From: Varanus komodoensis
Taxonomy: Eukaryota; Chordata; Lepidosauria; Squamata; Varanidae
Direction: 5' to 3'
Assembly (NCBI RefSeq): GCF_004798865.1
Contig: NW_025335854.1
Coordinates: forward strand, 6,916,170 to 6,980,169
DNA length: 64,000 bases
Positions 1 through 12,437 of the stretch are shown here, piece after piece. The stretch's first letter is position 1. Each line of letters opens with the position of its first letter. The notes under the pieces are model-generated. The model saw nothing but the letters and a program-made list of their open reading frames with translations, did not search any database and was not told where the DNA came from. The position numbers and the translations under genes were made by a program.

Positions 1-2049
1 TAAAAAATCATCAGAGGTAACCACCTGAGCCCGTCACATGTCTTCACAGCAGCCTTCCAGAAAAGTGGCTTGCGCTTTGTTCTCCACTGGCGCCTCCCTT
101 GCTGTCGTCAGACTTGCCGGTGCACAGCCAGCCAGACAAGCCCACTTTCCTTCTGGGATGCCAGGGATTCCCCCACCATGCCCACCAGCCAGAGCCTGAA
201 ATATTCTGGTCACCTGCCTGGTTTGTTTCCAGGGTGGCACAATTGATTAAAGGATGCCTATAGATAAGGGTGGCAGGCCCACACTTCGGCATCAGATGTG
301 GACAGCCGCTTTGGGAGCAGTGCAGTCTGTGGCCAGCACCGAGCATCTCACAAAACTGTTTGGACTGTTTATCTGCCCATGAACACTGCAGCCATATATG
401 GATCTGCTGGTATCATTGCGCAGCTGAAGTAGTGACCAGATTTGCATGCTCCCCTCCAAGCATGTCGGGGGTATTTTCATACCCTGGTGGTGGTGGGTTG
501 CCATATGCTCATGTGTCGAAGGTGGTTTTTTGCCATGCTTAACAAGCCATCCAGAAACTATGAGGACCAGGTCCGCATGATGACAGGGTTGGGGGTGCAG
601 GAATAAGCCACAGTGGGTTTTTGGGGTGATTTGCATAATTACGTTTGCAGGCATAGCTTGCACAGTTGTGCGCACCCCCCAAGGGTGCCTTCCTGGTTTG
701 GTTACCTGCTGTAGGGTTCTGAGGTGGCTCGTTAACTATGGTGATAAGCTATTCATGTCAGGTTCACATGACCTGGCAAGCTGCAATATCGGGTGATTAT
801 GCAGGTTCCCCTGGCATGCAGGTGGTGCACGTGATGAAAAAAGTAGCACCACTCGTGATCATGTGAATAGGCCCCTTGTGTCTGCTGCCTCCTGGAATAT
901 GGTGGCTTGGGACGGATATAAAATGCAGGATCATTGCTGCATGGTTGGCAGCTACTCTCTCAGCAGAGAGCTCTTGAAATCAGTCACTACTTTTGGACTT
1001 ATGCTGTGGATAAATTGGCAAAAATGAAAGAACAAATCGTTCACCTATCTATGTTCCTTTGGCGTTCAACAGCCACCTTGCTAGAAGCCAGGATGTATTA
1101 ATTCTGTTGTGTCGAAAGGTATCTGTGTTGGCAATTTAATACGTAGCAGGGAAGTTCTTTCTGATGGAGATCTTGTGTACTAAAAAGTGCTCTCAGAATA
1201 ACACGTACTTGGTGCACACCCAGATGCAAGGTAGCAAGCACCCATGGCCCAGAGCTTTAACAAAGAACATTTGCAGAGCTTGGAGCTTAGGCCCGGATAT
1301 GTTTATAGCACTTTAGGACTGTTTGTGAGGTTGGAGCCCTTCCAAAAAAAGGAAAAATGTGAAGGCATATATTATTGTTTATAATCTGCTTTATTCAGCC
1401 AAACCTTTTCCCCAACAGCCCCCTGGATTGCTGTTTAAATCCTCCAGTGCCTTTAACTACCGATACTGAAAATGGTTAATGCGTATTCAAGCTAAGCTTG
1501 GCATCTACTCCAGGAAATCACTTTAATTGAGAAGCATTAAATGTTAAAATGATTAAAATATATAAAGCCAACATGGTGTATATGAAGAGCCCAGCCCCAC
1601 CGCTTCAGAGTGCTCCCTGGCCCAGCATGCGTGAAACGTGAGCATCAGAGGCTGCTGCAGTTGGAAATTCCCTAAAAAGGAAGCCTGGTTTTTCTTGGTT
1701 TGTGGGACTGGATACCTTACAGAGATCAGCAAGCCACTCTCTCTCTCTTTCCCAGGATTACAGTGCTGAGAGAGCTACGGGAGAAGTTTTATTGACTTGA
1801 TCCTTCAGCCCTGTGTCTGCTTTTGTAGGTGTGTTATGTACAAATTGACATGACTTTCATTCAGATACAAAGGGAGAAATCTGTGCAACAGATATTCCTA
1901 TTTTATCCCATGTATAAATGCACCATGTCCTGGGCGATGGTTTCGCTTCAGAAATGTAGACTCTGGTTGGTGGAGATCAAACTGGTGTACAAGGTAGGCT
2001 TACAAGACTTAAACGGATCTTGTATTAGGCATTCATAGAAGAGCCTCTT
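1..2049. other. intergenic flank, no gene recognised
   Basis: Open frames here are short and unconvincing. Near 750-850 are phrases such as GGTTCACATGAC that recur loosely at 8790-8890 and 17310-17560, perhaps a degraded reptile interspersed repeat of a family I cannot name. From about 1380 to 1570 the sequence is AT-rich with several TAAT/TTAAT motifs and no obvious repeat, a weak candidate for a conserved noncoding element. Confidence 0.3.
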
Positions 2050-3230
2050 TTATGCATAATCTGTAAAAGCAAAACAGAAGTACCTACTTTTTGAGATGAT
2101 GTCTAGCGTGGAGCTGGACTGTCTGCTGTCTCCAGAGAAGAAAGAGGGAGATCGTCTGTAGGTGTTTTCTGCAGTTTTATTCCTCCCCAGAGATTGCTGG
2201 GAGGAACCTATACAGATTATAATGCTGAAGAAATATCCCATGATGCAGGATCTCTTGCCAGAATTTGCCTTTTTCACAGCAGCTGCACAGTGGGTTGACA
2301 TTTTCCTCAAACTGTCCACCACAACTCCAAGCTCTCTTTGTTGGACATCATCACTGTCCCAACATTGAGATCCAAACTTTGTACATGTGAAGTTGGGGGG
2401 GAGTGCCCCAAAGTGCCCTAGTTTAACTTGCTTATACTCAACCGCACATGCCATTTTTGATGCCCCTTCTTTCAGTTTCGCATGGTCCTTTGATTTAATT
2501 AAATACTTTAGTTTCATCAGCAAATCTGGGCACCTCACAATTTAATCTTTATTCCAGATCATTACTGAACATGTTAAAAAGCACTAATCACAATAAAGGT
2601 TACTGTGAGACTTTATTGCTTAATTCCTTCCATTATTGCAACTGACAATATATACATAGTCTCTGTGTTCTGTTCCTTAACCAGTTAATGATCCATAAGG
2701 TGGACTCTTCTCTTACTCTGTGATTGCTAAGTTTGTTCACGAGTCTTTGGTGATGGATTTTATCAAATCCCATTTGAGAGTCCAAGTAAACAGTGTCTAC
2801 CAGATTACCCCTGTCCGTAAGTCTGTTACCCTCAGAGAACCCTAAAAAGTTGGTGAGACAAAAATTAGGATTAACAGGTTCGTGTTAATTCTTTTCCACC
2901 GAGACTCTGTATCCTGCTAGACATCTAAATCCTTCTGTATGCTTGTCTTAAATGTTGCTTTGCACTAATTTACCTGGAACAGATGTTAAGCTAATTGGCC
3001 TGTAATTTCCTCTTGGATCCCTTTTAAAAACCCGTTACTCCGTTTTAGAGAAGTTTCTGCTTTTGAAATCAAGTGTGACCACATTGGATTTCCTCAACAA
3101 TTTCCCACTCACATATCAATTAAATTTGATAGCATTGTGGCCACTCTTTCCAGTTCGTTCGACAGCGCATCTTGCACCAGGTCCTCGGCATCGCCACTTA
3201 CGAGTAGAATTAAGTCCACCACTTGTCAAA
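2050..3230 (-). mobile_element. degraded CR1/L3-type LINE, reverse transcriptase part
   Basis: Read on the minus strand, this region shows eroded reverse-transcriptase blocks of a CR1/L3-type non-LTR retrotransposon. They are a DxxxGFDKIHHQRLVNKL block (the usual FDxVxH motif region), NWLRNRTQR, then an FADETK remnant of the FADD active site, and RELGVVVDSLRKMSTHC near 2250-2340. Many stops and frame changes interrupt it, so it is a long-dead copy. Both ends are indistinct. Confidence 0.75.
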
Positions 3231-5211
3231 TAGCATTCAGAATCCCATGTATGAAGTAGAAGCAAACATACAAGTGTGCTTGCAACCATCAGTTCATGCT
3301 GGTGTTAGTGCACACACACAAGGCAAAGAGCAGCTTGGCTTGCTTGTGTGCCGCAATCAGAGACCCAGATGGATCCTGCTTTACGAACTTCCACTGCTGA
3401 ACTACGGCCGTTCCAGCCTGAGCCAGGGATACCCGAAAAGGATTCGTAGTGCCAAAGGCACTTCCTTTCAGCACACTTCAGCATCTCATGTCTTTTGGAA
3501 CAACTGCTCTAGCCAGTCTCCTCTTACTGGGGGGACTGGTTGAAGGAGATACTGTCTATATGGTCATTTTATCTCTAAACCCTTTGGAGCTAATTTTTAC
3601 TGGAAGCCTATTTTTGGTAGAAGCTAGAAGGGCAGGCGAAGGTTCTACCACTTTACTAAACTACACAGGTGAGCAGCACTGCGCACGCCATCAGCATTAT
3701 TGTCTCGAGGTTGTGAGCCTTGGTCAGATGGTAGGAACCAGTTGAGGGCTAGAGGCACTGGTTGTTACTTTAGGGTGTTCTGTAAGGTATGGGATATAGT
3801 TAAAAGATAAAGGAAATATGCTGATGCCACAAGCAAAGTCTTTTGATGCTCTTTGCTCTCATTGGATCTTTCAATGCAAGACAGAAAAAGGCACAAGAAT
3901 CCTAGAGAAGATTTCATATTTATTTTACATAGAACTTTTTGGGTTTGTTTGTTTGTTTGTTTTTTTACATACAACTCATGCCAGTGCACAGGAGGTGTAT
4001 ACCAAGAAACCCGTCAGGCTTTCTTTTGTGTTTGTCTAAAGACACATGGCAATAAATACGTTTCTTTCTCTCCCAAGGAACAAGACTTGACTTTAGAACT
4101 GTACAAAATGTATAACTGCAGGAAGCTGATTGTAGCAAGAGCACAGCAAATTGGGAGGATGTGGTAGGGTAGAGAGGCTTAAGGAATGTCTCTTCCTTGA
4201 TGCTGTAGTCAGAAACAAAAGGCAAAACAGCTTTGTGGTCAAGAGTATGCTCTTGCTCATTCTCATCTGCTAATTAGAAGTTGGGGGGCAGACACATCCT
4301 TGCATGGCTACACAACAAAGTTATTGGCCACAGTGCCTTATGAATTCACCTCCCACCACACACACACACACACACACACACCCTTGTGTGCAGTCTTTGT
4401 TCTACTTCAGATACAAATGAAGCTTATGTCATTCCTCGGCACCTGTGAGAAGTCACATGTATTTTAGGGTCTTGTATTTACCAAGCAGTGTGAATATTGT
4501 ATTGCTAATCTCTGCTTTTTTATTATTTGCCTTGTAGTTTTTAGGAGGAAATCCTGTATTTCATTCATTCATTCATTTAAAAGGCAGTGGCCAAACCCAA
4601 GAAATAGAGACAGCGTGCCAGGGGTGTGCTTTTTGTGGTTTTGTGTGTGTGTGTTTTTTTAGTATTTTTTTGTTTTAAGTTTAGCTTCCGCTACCATGTC
4701 CAAAGCCCTCCAACTGCAAGTCATAAATTATAACATTCACACTAAACTGATCATGGCCTTAGGACATTGATTCCAAATTTTACCATACAATGATCTAAGA
4801 GTCCTGGCCAGACATACTGAGACCTCATGTAAGACTAGTATATTACGAAGGCAGGTAAAATTTGAAGTGAAGCTCTTTAAGAATTATTATAAATACATGG
4901 TGGTAAAGAACATGCAGTCCTCAATTTTGATCATTTTGCAAGCTGAGAGACAAACATTGGTATGATTTTCTCTATATCAGAACAATTTCAGGCAGATGCT
5001 ATTGCCTATGTTAAGCTGAAATGGTGTTCTTAAATCCTCCAGAAAATGTCAAACTTTATTACATTCTTCATGGCAAAGTGTTTATAATTTATGCTTAATC
5101 TTGGATGTGCAAAGCAGGTCTCGTTTATATGCAGGTGAATTCTAGCCAGGGATGTCTGCATAATTCCTAGCATGCCTAAAGCAGATAGGCAAGCAGGGGG
5201 AATAGCAAAAG
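3231..5211. repeat. intergenic stretch with simple repeats
   Basis: No gene is recognised. It holds a TTTG run near 3948-3962, a CA microsatellite at 4357-4381, TCAT repeats near 4561-4577 and TG/T-rich low complexity near 4636-4676. The remainder looks like unique, diverged intergenic sequence. Confidence 0.45.
4357..4381. repeat. (CA)n microsatellite
   Basis: About twelve uninterrupted CA units, flanked by GC-richer unique sequence. Confidence 0.95.
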
Positions 5212-5805
5212 CTACCGTATTTTTCGCTCTATAAGACGCACCTGACCATAAGACGCACCTAGTTTTTAGAGGAGGGATCCATGGAAAGCTTCCTGATAAT
5301 CCCAGGCACATTCCCCATCACTTCCCCATGGGCTTCATTAAAAGACGGGTTGCCATTTGAAAACACACACCGACCTGTGATTAACAGCTCTCACCTGCGC
5401 CGGAGGAGGGGGGCGGAGCAGGGTGCACCAAGCGCGTGCCGGCCAGGTGTGGTGCAGCCGGGCCGGCAGCATGCCAGCAGTGGTCTTCCCGGCGGCGGGC
5501 AGCAGCAGGTCTTCCCGGGCGGTGGGGGTGAGCAGTCCGTCTCTCCGTGCGGCCGGCAGGTTAAAGCCTGCGGCTCCTCCTCCTCCACACGCCTCCCCCT
5601 GAGCGGCACAGCTCTCACCTGTGACGGGGGGGGGCGAGCAGCGTGTGCCGAGCGCGTGCCGGTCAGGTGGTGCCACATGGTGCAGGCGGGCTGGCAGCGT
5701 CCTGGGTGTCGGGCACACACACGTTCGCTCTGTAAGACGCACAGACATTTCCCCTTACTTTTGAGGGGGAAAATAGTGCGTCTTATAGAGCGAAAAATAC
5801 GGTAG
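5212..5805. mobile_element. TA-flanked nonautonomous DNA transposon (MITE) with GC-rich core
   Basis: The ends form a perfect inverted repeat of about 30 bases, running from CTACCGTATTTTTCGCTC at the left to its complement at the right. A TA dinucleotide on each side fits a TA target site. The element is about 590 bases with no transposase frame. Its core is GC-rich and contains a roughly 90-base direct repeat (about 5384-5474 and 5608-5702, both opening ACAGCTCTCACCTG). A further internal copy of the terminal motif lies at 5724-5742, so the right 80 bases form a smaller nested hairpin. I recognise the ends as a widespread vertebrate MITE type but cannot name the superfamily. Confidence 0.8.
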
Positions 5806-6263
5806 TTACTGGGGCTGGAGGGGATTACTCGGACTTTTTATGGAGCAAAAGCAATGAAACAGGATGTCTGTATGCAGTCAGAAGTCTAAAATCCACCTTG
5901 CAACACACAACAATGCATTGGCTTAAACAGATAATTGGGGTGCAAATTGACAATGTACGCATACTTTTCCAGGGCAAGGATTTCTCCCACTTGATGTTAT
6001 TTGTCCAATAAAATCACCATACGTGTGCAATTGTAGCCACTTTGACACCCCTGAGGCTTGTGGCGATATGGGTACGCACTTGCCTTGAGACCCTATTGCC
6101 TCTGGTAGAAAGTTCTGGAAATCCATCCTCCCCTTCTGACTACTGATTTTTGTCCTCCTCAATTTGATTGTGTAAAGATTTCCTATTGTGGAGCAAGGAA
6201 GTAACAGAGATAAACTGCCTAGCTGAAAGGTAGTCTCTTCATCTGCTTGGATTCGGGCTTGCT

Positions 6264-6265
6264 GC

Positions 6266-6297
<32 letters not shown>

Positions 6298-6299
6298 GC
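6264..6299. repeat. (CG)n(CA)n microsatellite
   Basis: A compound alternating purine-pyrimidine run: first CG units, then CA units. Such tracts are prone to Z-DNA and length change. Confidence 0.93.
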
Positions 6300-7231
6300 C
6301 TTTATTCATAGAGTTAGTAGCCAGGAACCAAAAACAAAGTATACAACAAAATCTATGTCCGTGTCTGTCATTCTCACAAAGCTGGTGGCCTGCCTATCTG
6401 CTGCATAAGTTCCCCACAAGTTAATTACATTATAGAGCAAAATGAAAACTAAGAATGTTAAAGCAACCTTGGATGGCAATAAAATGTAAATTTAGGCCTG
6501 GGTCTCAATTTGTGGTCTGCCTCTGGGAAAGGGATTGTGTTTGCCTCTGCTGCTCTATCGTGGGTGCTTCACATGATCGATCTATTACCTTTGGCAGAAT
6601 CTGGCACTCCCTCCCATGCGCGCTTTTTCCTCGTAAATGTTCTGTAATGCAGTTAAAGAGTCATCTTCAGCATGTTCCCCCTACTTAGAGTCTCTTCTCA
6701 TATGCCAAGCAGAAGTCTCGGCTCTTAGAAGCACAGGAAACACCAACTCCAGGTTTTTTTTCCAGCCCCCTGTGCCCAGCCCCCTAACTCCCCCCCCCAG
6801 GTGCGTGCTTCCTCTCCCCCACAGTCACCAGCTGCTCCTGCTCCTCATCCTCATCCTCTTCATGGGTGCCATGTATCCTCCTGACCAACAAGCCAGTGAG
6901 CAGAGAGGCCATGGCCTCTCGTGCACCTCAGCTTGGTTGCCTGGGCCCAAGCAGGGGGCAGCTGAGCCAGCGGGATGAGGAGCAGCCATTTGGAGGGGGC
7001 ATTGGGGAGGTGTGGGCCCCCAGGCAGGTGCCCAGCCATGCCCTCCCTGGATGCCAGCTCTGAACACAGGCTAGCTCAGCGGTGGCAGCAGAACCCAGGT
7101 TTCGGGAAGGAGATTTCTGCTCCAACCGGAGACCACAGGGCCTGGACTGGCGACACTTGGCTTGCAAAGCACACACTCAGCTATGGAGCCATGGGCCTCC
7201 CCAGGTTATCTTTGCCTAGTGCTAATTGTTC

Positions 7232-7237
7232 TTTATT
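7232..7237 (-). terminator. candidate poly(A) signal AATAAA
   Basis: A canonical AATAAA hexamer on the minus strand, 3.7 kb past the LHX4 stop, and the first canonical one I noticed in that direction. The hexamer is common by chance, and no cleavage site can be proved from sequence alone. Confidence 0.25.
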
Positions 7238-9393
7238 GTGTTGCTACCAAACAGCTAAAGGCCATTCATCACCACTGGGTTTTTGTTGGGTTTTTTTTTT
7301 TTTTTTTAAGGCTAATGGAATTGTGGAGACTGAAGAAAGTGAAGTGGAAGGGGCAGGTTCAATTTATATATAATTCTTGATAAATTACAAGGTAAAGTTG
7401 CAGTAATGCTGTATAAGCAAGGAAGATTATCAAACATTGCCATAATGCAGTGAAAGATTTTTTAAGTTCCATTAACACCCGTGGGAACATTAAAGCACAT
7501 GTTTATCTCTCCCACACAAAACCAAAAGGATTTGAAGCTGCTTAACATTAGGTAGGTCCGTGCCGTAGTGTCGAAAGCTTCAGCCATACATGCAAAAGCA
7601 GAACACCCCAAACCCTGCAATGTCCATATCTCCGTGAGCTAAAAATAGACATATTTCCTTTGCCTTGGTGCTAGTAAAATTTGATATATGAATCTCTTCC
7701 TGGTCTTCTCTAGCAGTTTCACTTGTGCTCAACATGGCCAGTGCCCCTCCTGGAACATGTGCAAACATACACCTGCTTGTTGGGAGTTTTTGCGCTGATC
7801 TGTGCCTGGAAAACAGGCTTGTGGAAGTATTTGCAAAACAAAATGCCCATGCTAAAAGATCAGGCAAAAGATATACTTGTACCTATGCTAACTTCTTCAA
7901 TTTGTGATTCTAATATCGCAGCAAAGTGGTTGTGATAATAGAATAGCTTTCTCTCTTGAACGGTACAACTTTTCAGTAATAAAGCTGCGTTACTCTTAGA
8001 ACTATAAAGAGTCGTGGTAATCGATGAGATGTGGAGGAAGGTTGCATAGCTCTGGTATTTCATAGGTAAAGTATAGGAAATGTGGCTCTTTTCGGAACAG
8101 TATCAAGATGGGGGAACTGTGGCATGGGGACTGAACACACATTTTTCAGCGGGGCTCAAGCCGCACTTGGTTATTTGAACCATCAGTCGGTACTCAGATT
8201 CACATTGAACTGCAATTCCTTAATGCCAGTTATTACCATTATTAAATGTACTAGAGGATAAATCGAAGACTGATTTTAAACCAACTGAAATGATTCCAGG
8301 TTTCGATTGAAAATGAGACTGTGCTGTTCAGCAGGAATGTGAGTTCTTTTTGCATGGAATCAATAGCCATTCCAGATTTGTATGGCATACATTCGTTACC
8401 AGAATTGAATGTAAAATAACAAGACACTTGGTCCAAATTATATCCAGCTCTCTAAAGCAGGGAATGGCTTTCACGTGTCCCTGTTGAATGCCAGCAATGC
8501 AGACAGAGACTCAGTGAAATATCTGAGTTTTCATTGGTGGAACTGTTTGTAACATACATTCTAAGATGCTCCTTCACCTATTATTTTGATGTGGAATGGT
8601 ACCATGGAGGGAGACTTGGCTCAGTTCAGTCCTGTTCATCCCTCATGGATGTTAAAATGCACATATTTGTAGACATTTCGCAAGTCTGCATTTTTACTTC
8701 TCTGCAGTGGAATGGCACTTATACGCTCTGAAGTGGTGTGTGTTTGTTTAATTCGTACCTGCAGTGTGAATCTCTTAAAACAGAGCTTTGAGGGCTGGTT
8801 CACACATGTATACGTGATGAAACACTAGTGTACATAAACTGGCTCCACTGAAGTGTTGTGCTTAAGGAGATGTGGCTTGATGTGAATGGACTGGCACAGA
8901 GTTTGAAATGTGACCATTCCGTCCTCAAGTAATGAACATCTATGCATAAGTCAGTTCTTTGTTTTTCAGGTCGCAGCCATGTGACCATGCTTTTGCTACT
9001 GAATGACAAAACACAAATAGCTGCCTGGAAATACAAGCTCTGCCCAGATTCTGAAAGGCATCAGAGTCTAAAGGGGGGAGGGGGTCTCATACTAATTTGC
9101 AGCTATATTGATAGAAACATTCTGTGAAGTGGGCTTTTGGCTGCATTAGCCGCTCTAAGGACAATGTAGTTCCATGTAGCCAGAGACTTTGAGAAACCGA
9201 ATTCTATTCACAGAGCTGCCTCTGTTTACAGAATGGAATGTCCCCATCTCCAGTCAACTCTGAAAGTCCCTTGCCACCTCTGGCTTGGCTCATCTCTTGC
9301 CGCAAGTGATTGTCATGATATTTCTCTTTCTCTGGCTTTCATGTTTTTACCTACCCTGCAAAGCTTTCCTCGGTGGGTGACCTTTGAACAATT

Positions 9394-9399
9394 TTTAAT
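9394..9399 (-). terminator. candidate poly(A) signal ATTAAA
   Basis: A variant ATTAAA hexamer on the minus strand, about 1.6 kb past the LHX4 stop. It is the nearer of two candidates and is weaker than the canonical hexamer. Confidence 0.18.
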
Positions 9400-10745
9400 C
9401 TCCTAAAGAAGCTTCATCAGATTACTGGTGCGTGCCTCTCCTCGGAAGCAGGTGAGAGGACACGCACAGATCACTGGGTCATTCTTCTGCGGCAGCCCAG
9501 TGGTGGCGTTATAAATGGCTGCACGGCTTGGAACCTGCCACCTATCTCATGGGCCTAAATATGGAGACAGCCCATCCTGCTGCATCAGGTTTCGGGCATC
9601 GTCAAATGCATAAGCCAGTTCTTTTTGTACACACTAAAACTCCCCCTTTCTCATCCGCAGATATAGCCTTGTGCTTCACTTGTGTACAGCTCAAAGCCTG
9701 TTACCTCCTCTGAGCCATGCGCTGGCACCTAGGAATCATGGAGGCGGTTGACTATGCCCAGGTCCCCTCTGCCGTGAGCTTTAACCCATGTTGGACCCCA
9801 AAATGAGGGGACTTGCCGGGTGACTGCTGCCGGACAAAGTTGTGCCTTATGGAGAGGTGGGGTGGGGTTAGCACTTTTCCATGGAAGGAAAAGAAGAGTT
9901 GGTCCCCCCACCCAATATTAAAAATAATAGAAATCTGCTTTTGCTAGGATCACTGGTTACTTGAGTACCCAATCAGGAACCCAGCTGGCTGTGATGTCAC
10001 TGCTTACTGAGGTCAACATGGTATGGGTTGTGTTGGCCTATGCAAGGCTAGCTTTTCCTCTTATCCCCTCTAGCCTGTTGCCCAGTTCACTGCAATTCTG
10101 CTTTTCCCCCTTTGACAAAAACAGCACTGGCATAGAACAGTGAGAAGAGTAATAGGAGGATAAGACCATATCTCTACCTTGCTGTTGCCCATGCACCCTG
10201 TCAGGTCATGCTAGAGGCAAGGAAAAGAGAGGGGAAGGTGGCGGCAGTCCCCATGATGTGGTTGGGGGAGCAAAGCACGTGCCCCAGTGACTCCTGAGTA
10301 AGGCAGAGAATTGCCCCTCATTCGTGAATCTTCCAAGCAAATCTAGAACTGGAAAACAGAGAAGTGGAAGAGTGGGAAAATGGAAGGGCTAAAACCGTGA
10401 ACTCCCAATTGCTCTTCCTCCCTTTAGGGGTCTCTCTCTGCAGCCTGGCTTTAGAAATATTGCATCTTCATAGTTTGGGTGCCTAGAGTCAAGGAAACAG
10501 GACGATGGCCTTGCCATCCATATGTGAGAGTTGATGTGGAGTTGCCCAAGGCCAAAAACTTGTTTAGTCTTTTCAACATGTGCTCGCATCACACTCAACA
10601 GCAGCGCTCCATGGAAAGAGTCAATGAACTTGTATTTCCTATAACTTGCACCCCTAAGGTCAGGTCATACAAGTAGTATACACGCCAGTGTGCTGTATCC
10701 AGAAGCAGCTCCTCCTACTGTCCCACTCTTTCAAACAGAAAGCAA

Positions 10746-10772
10746 ATATATATTTATATATATATATTAATA
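10746..10772. repeat. TA-rich simple repeat in probable 3' UTR
   Basis: A run of alternating T and A with short interruptions, about 190 bases past the LHX4 stop on the minus strand. If transcribed, it would be an AU-rich element-like tract. Confidence 0.7.
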
Positions 10773-10962
10773 CCATATTTTCTTTCAGCTCTACAAGAAA
10801 CAAATAGTGGATTCCCATTCTAAAATAATGGAAACTTTCTTGGGATGGCACACTTGTGATCCTTGAAGTTTGACGGCCGTCCCTCATTAGGTTTGTTTTT
10901 AGTATGCTTTTAGGCGAAAAGAGCAGGTGAGAATATGGCAGAATTGAAGGGAATGTGATACT

Positions 10963-11357
10963 TTAAAAAGGAGGATGATCCATTTCGTCAAGCCAAGAGG
11001 CAGGACTTGTTGGAAAGTCTGGATAACCAACGCTGCTTCCAGTAGAAATATCAGAGGTTGGGCCCCCAGCCATAGCTCTGAGTGTCTGGCTCACCCCCTG
11101 CCCTCCATGTGCTATTATTCCTAAATTATTGTCCATTGCGTAATCCAGACCATTTAGCAATGGAGTATGTGATGGAAGGGACGATATGGAGGCTGGAGAC
11201 TGTGGGATTCCATACGGGCTTCCATCTCGCAAGTCCTGATAGGATTGGCCCGTCCCATCCATTGAGAAAGTACCATTCATTAGCTGTCCGCCAGGCACCT
11301 CGCCGGCACTGCCGTAAATTCGGTTGTTGTGGCCGAGCTCTGAGAGGATTTGGTCTT
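10963..11357 (-). CDS. LHX4: LHX4 coding exon 6 (C-terminal domain and stop)
   Basis: This is the last coding exon, residues 260-390, ending in [11 protein letters not shown] and a TAA stop at 10965-10963. It holds the long Gly/Ser/Pro-rich C-terminal region with the conserved blocks [20 protein letters not shown] and [18 protein letters not shown], which serves as the transcription-regulatory domain in LHX3/LHX4. The acceptor is GTTTGCAG. The five exons sum to 1097 bases, so with a 76-base first exon the product is 390 residues, equal to human LHX4. Substitutions against human cluster at the start ([13 protein letters not shown]) and in [11 protein letters not shown]. Intact, with no frameshift. 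Confidence 0.98.
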
Positions 11358-11514
11358 CTGCAAACAAAGCAAGAAAACAGGGTTTCAGGGCAAGCAGTGG
11401 GTAAGAGTACGTCATACTTTTGGCAAGCAAGGGGGTGGGGGCCTCTTCTATCCAGTGTGGTTGATTCCAAGGCAGTGAAGTTCCCCTATGTAAGGGAATC
11501 TATGCCCTTCCCCT

Positions 11515-11630
11515 AATTGCAGGTTTACAATTCCCATTGTCTCTCATCCGTGACCCACACTGATTGGGGCTGATGGAAGTTACAGTCCCACAACATCTGT
11601 AGGGCCACAAATTCCCTCGCCCAAGAGCTC
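11515..11630. repeat. short reptile interspersed repeat (ACAATTCCCAT type)
   Basis: The stretch resembles the very common reptile repeat whose core reads roughly TTGGACTACAACTCCCATCA, with a mirrored copy downstream. Other fragments with similar wording are near 19770-19815, 31040-31110, 32805-32870, 41795-41895 and 54618-54665. I know it as a frequent lizard/snake repeat but cannot give its library name. Confidence 0.5.
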
Positions 11631-12194
11631 TCGGAACCATTACTGCCACTGGATTATGGCTCCAGATTATTTTACATTATTGGAACAAGGACTGGGCAAC
11701 CGCTAAAAGCACCAGAAGACCAGCGCATATACCTGGATGAATTCATTACTTTTTTTTCTGCACAGCCCAGTCATGAAATGGCTCTAATTGACAATTTAAG
11801 GATTGAGATGACCCGTAACTGTTCCAATTCCCAATTCAGGAACACACAAAGCAATGGAGATGAAGGAAGTCTTCAGTTTCAAAGGTGGTGTAAAAATCTT
11901 ATGGGTATGTAAATGACAACATCGTGTAGAAATCCTGAGATGAGCATTTAATGCCTCAAAACCCCAAAAACCTATTGTACATGTAGGGAAAAGACTTAAT
12001 TAAAATAACAGTATTTTGAGCTTTCTCAGATCAAATCATCATCATTACCCAATCAACTGGTTTCTAACCACTTGCTAATTCAGCGTGTGTGGGGGGGGGG
12101 GGATAGTCCCCCAGCCCAAAACTTAAAATTCTAAAGTGGTGTTTAAAAGAACTTACTTTTCTGGTTGGGAAGCAAAATGGGCAACAGAAGCAAA

Positions 12195-12437
12195 TGGGAA
12201 GCAAAAATAACAATACTGGAGCAGTCATAATTCAGGGACATCATGAGAAGGCAAAACTCATTGAAAAAGGCATTAATGCCAAAGTTGAAGGCAGGAAAAA
12301 AAGGAAGAACAACTATGGGATGGATTGACTGCACAAAGGAAGCCACAGCTGCGGGTTCCCAAGAGCTGAGCAGGGCTGTCAAGGGCTGGACATTTTGGAG
12401 GGGCCTCCGTAAGTTTGAGGTGACTTGATGGCATGTA
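12195..12437 (+). mobile_element. BovB (RTE) LINE 3' end
   Basis: The plus strand carries the extreme C-terminus of the BovB reverse-transcriptase protein and its 3' end. Recognisable phrases are MRRQNSLKKALMPKLKAGKK, WIDCTKEATAAGSQELSRAV and the tail encoding GWTFWRGL. It is a diverged, 5'-truncated copy sitting in LHX4 intron 5. BovB is abundant in squamates and known for horizontal transfer. Confidence 0.85.

Larger units (their letters stand above)
5806..10962 (-). other. LHX4: LHX4 3' UTR and downstream flank
   Basis: This stretch directly follows the LHX4 stop codon in the direction of transcription and shows no convincing coding exon. Scanning the minus strand away from the stop, the first polyadenylation-like hexamers I noticed are ATTAAA at 9399-9394 and AATAAA at 7237-7232. 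They suggest a UTR of about 1.6 or 3.7 kb; I cannot tell which, if either, is used. In human, ACBD6 runs convergently towards LHX4. I looked for its C-terminal ankyrin exon on the plus strand and did not recognise it. Confidence 0.4.

Noticed and set aside
900-1010. TATAAAA-containing stretch that might be an old LTR
   Set aside because: No terminal TG/CA pair, primer site or matching second repeat could be found.
1738-1795. pyrimidine tract and AG followed by a short frame (ITVLRELREKFY then stop), resembling a last exon
   Set aside because: The encoded peptide matches neither ACBD6 nor any family I know, and pyrimidine-AG strings are common.
11082-11516. open frames opposite and out of phase with LHX4 exon 6
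   Set aside because: Shadows of the conserved C-terminal exon; only the minus frame ending in DEMDHPPF is supported.
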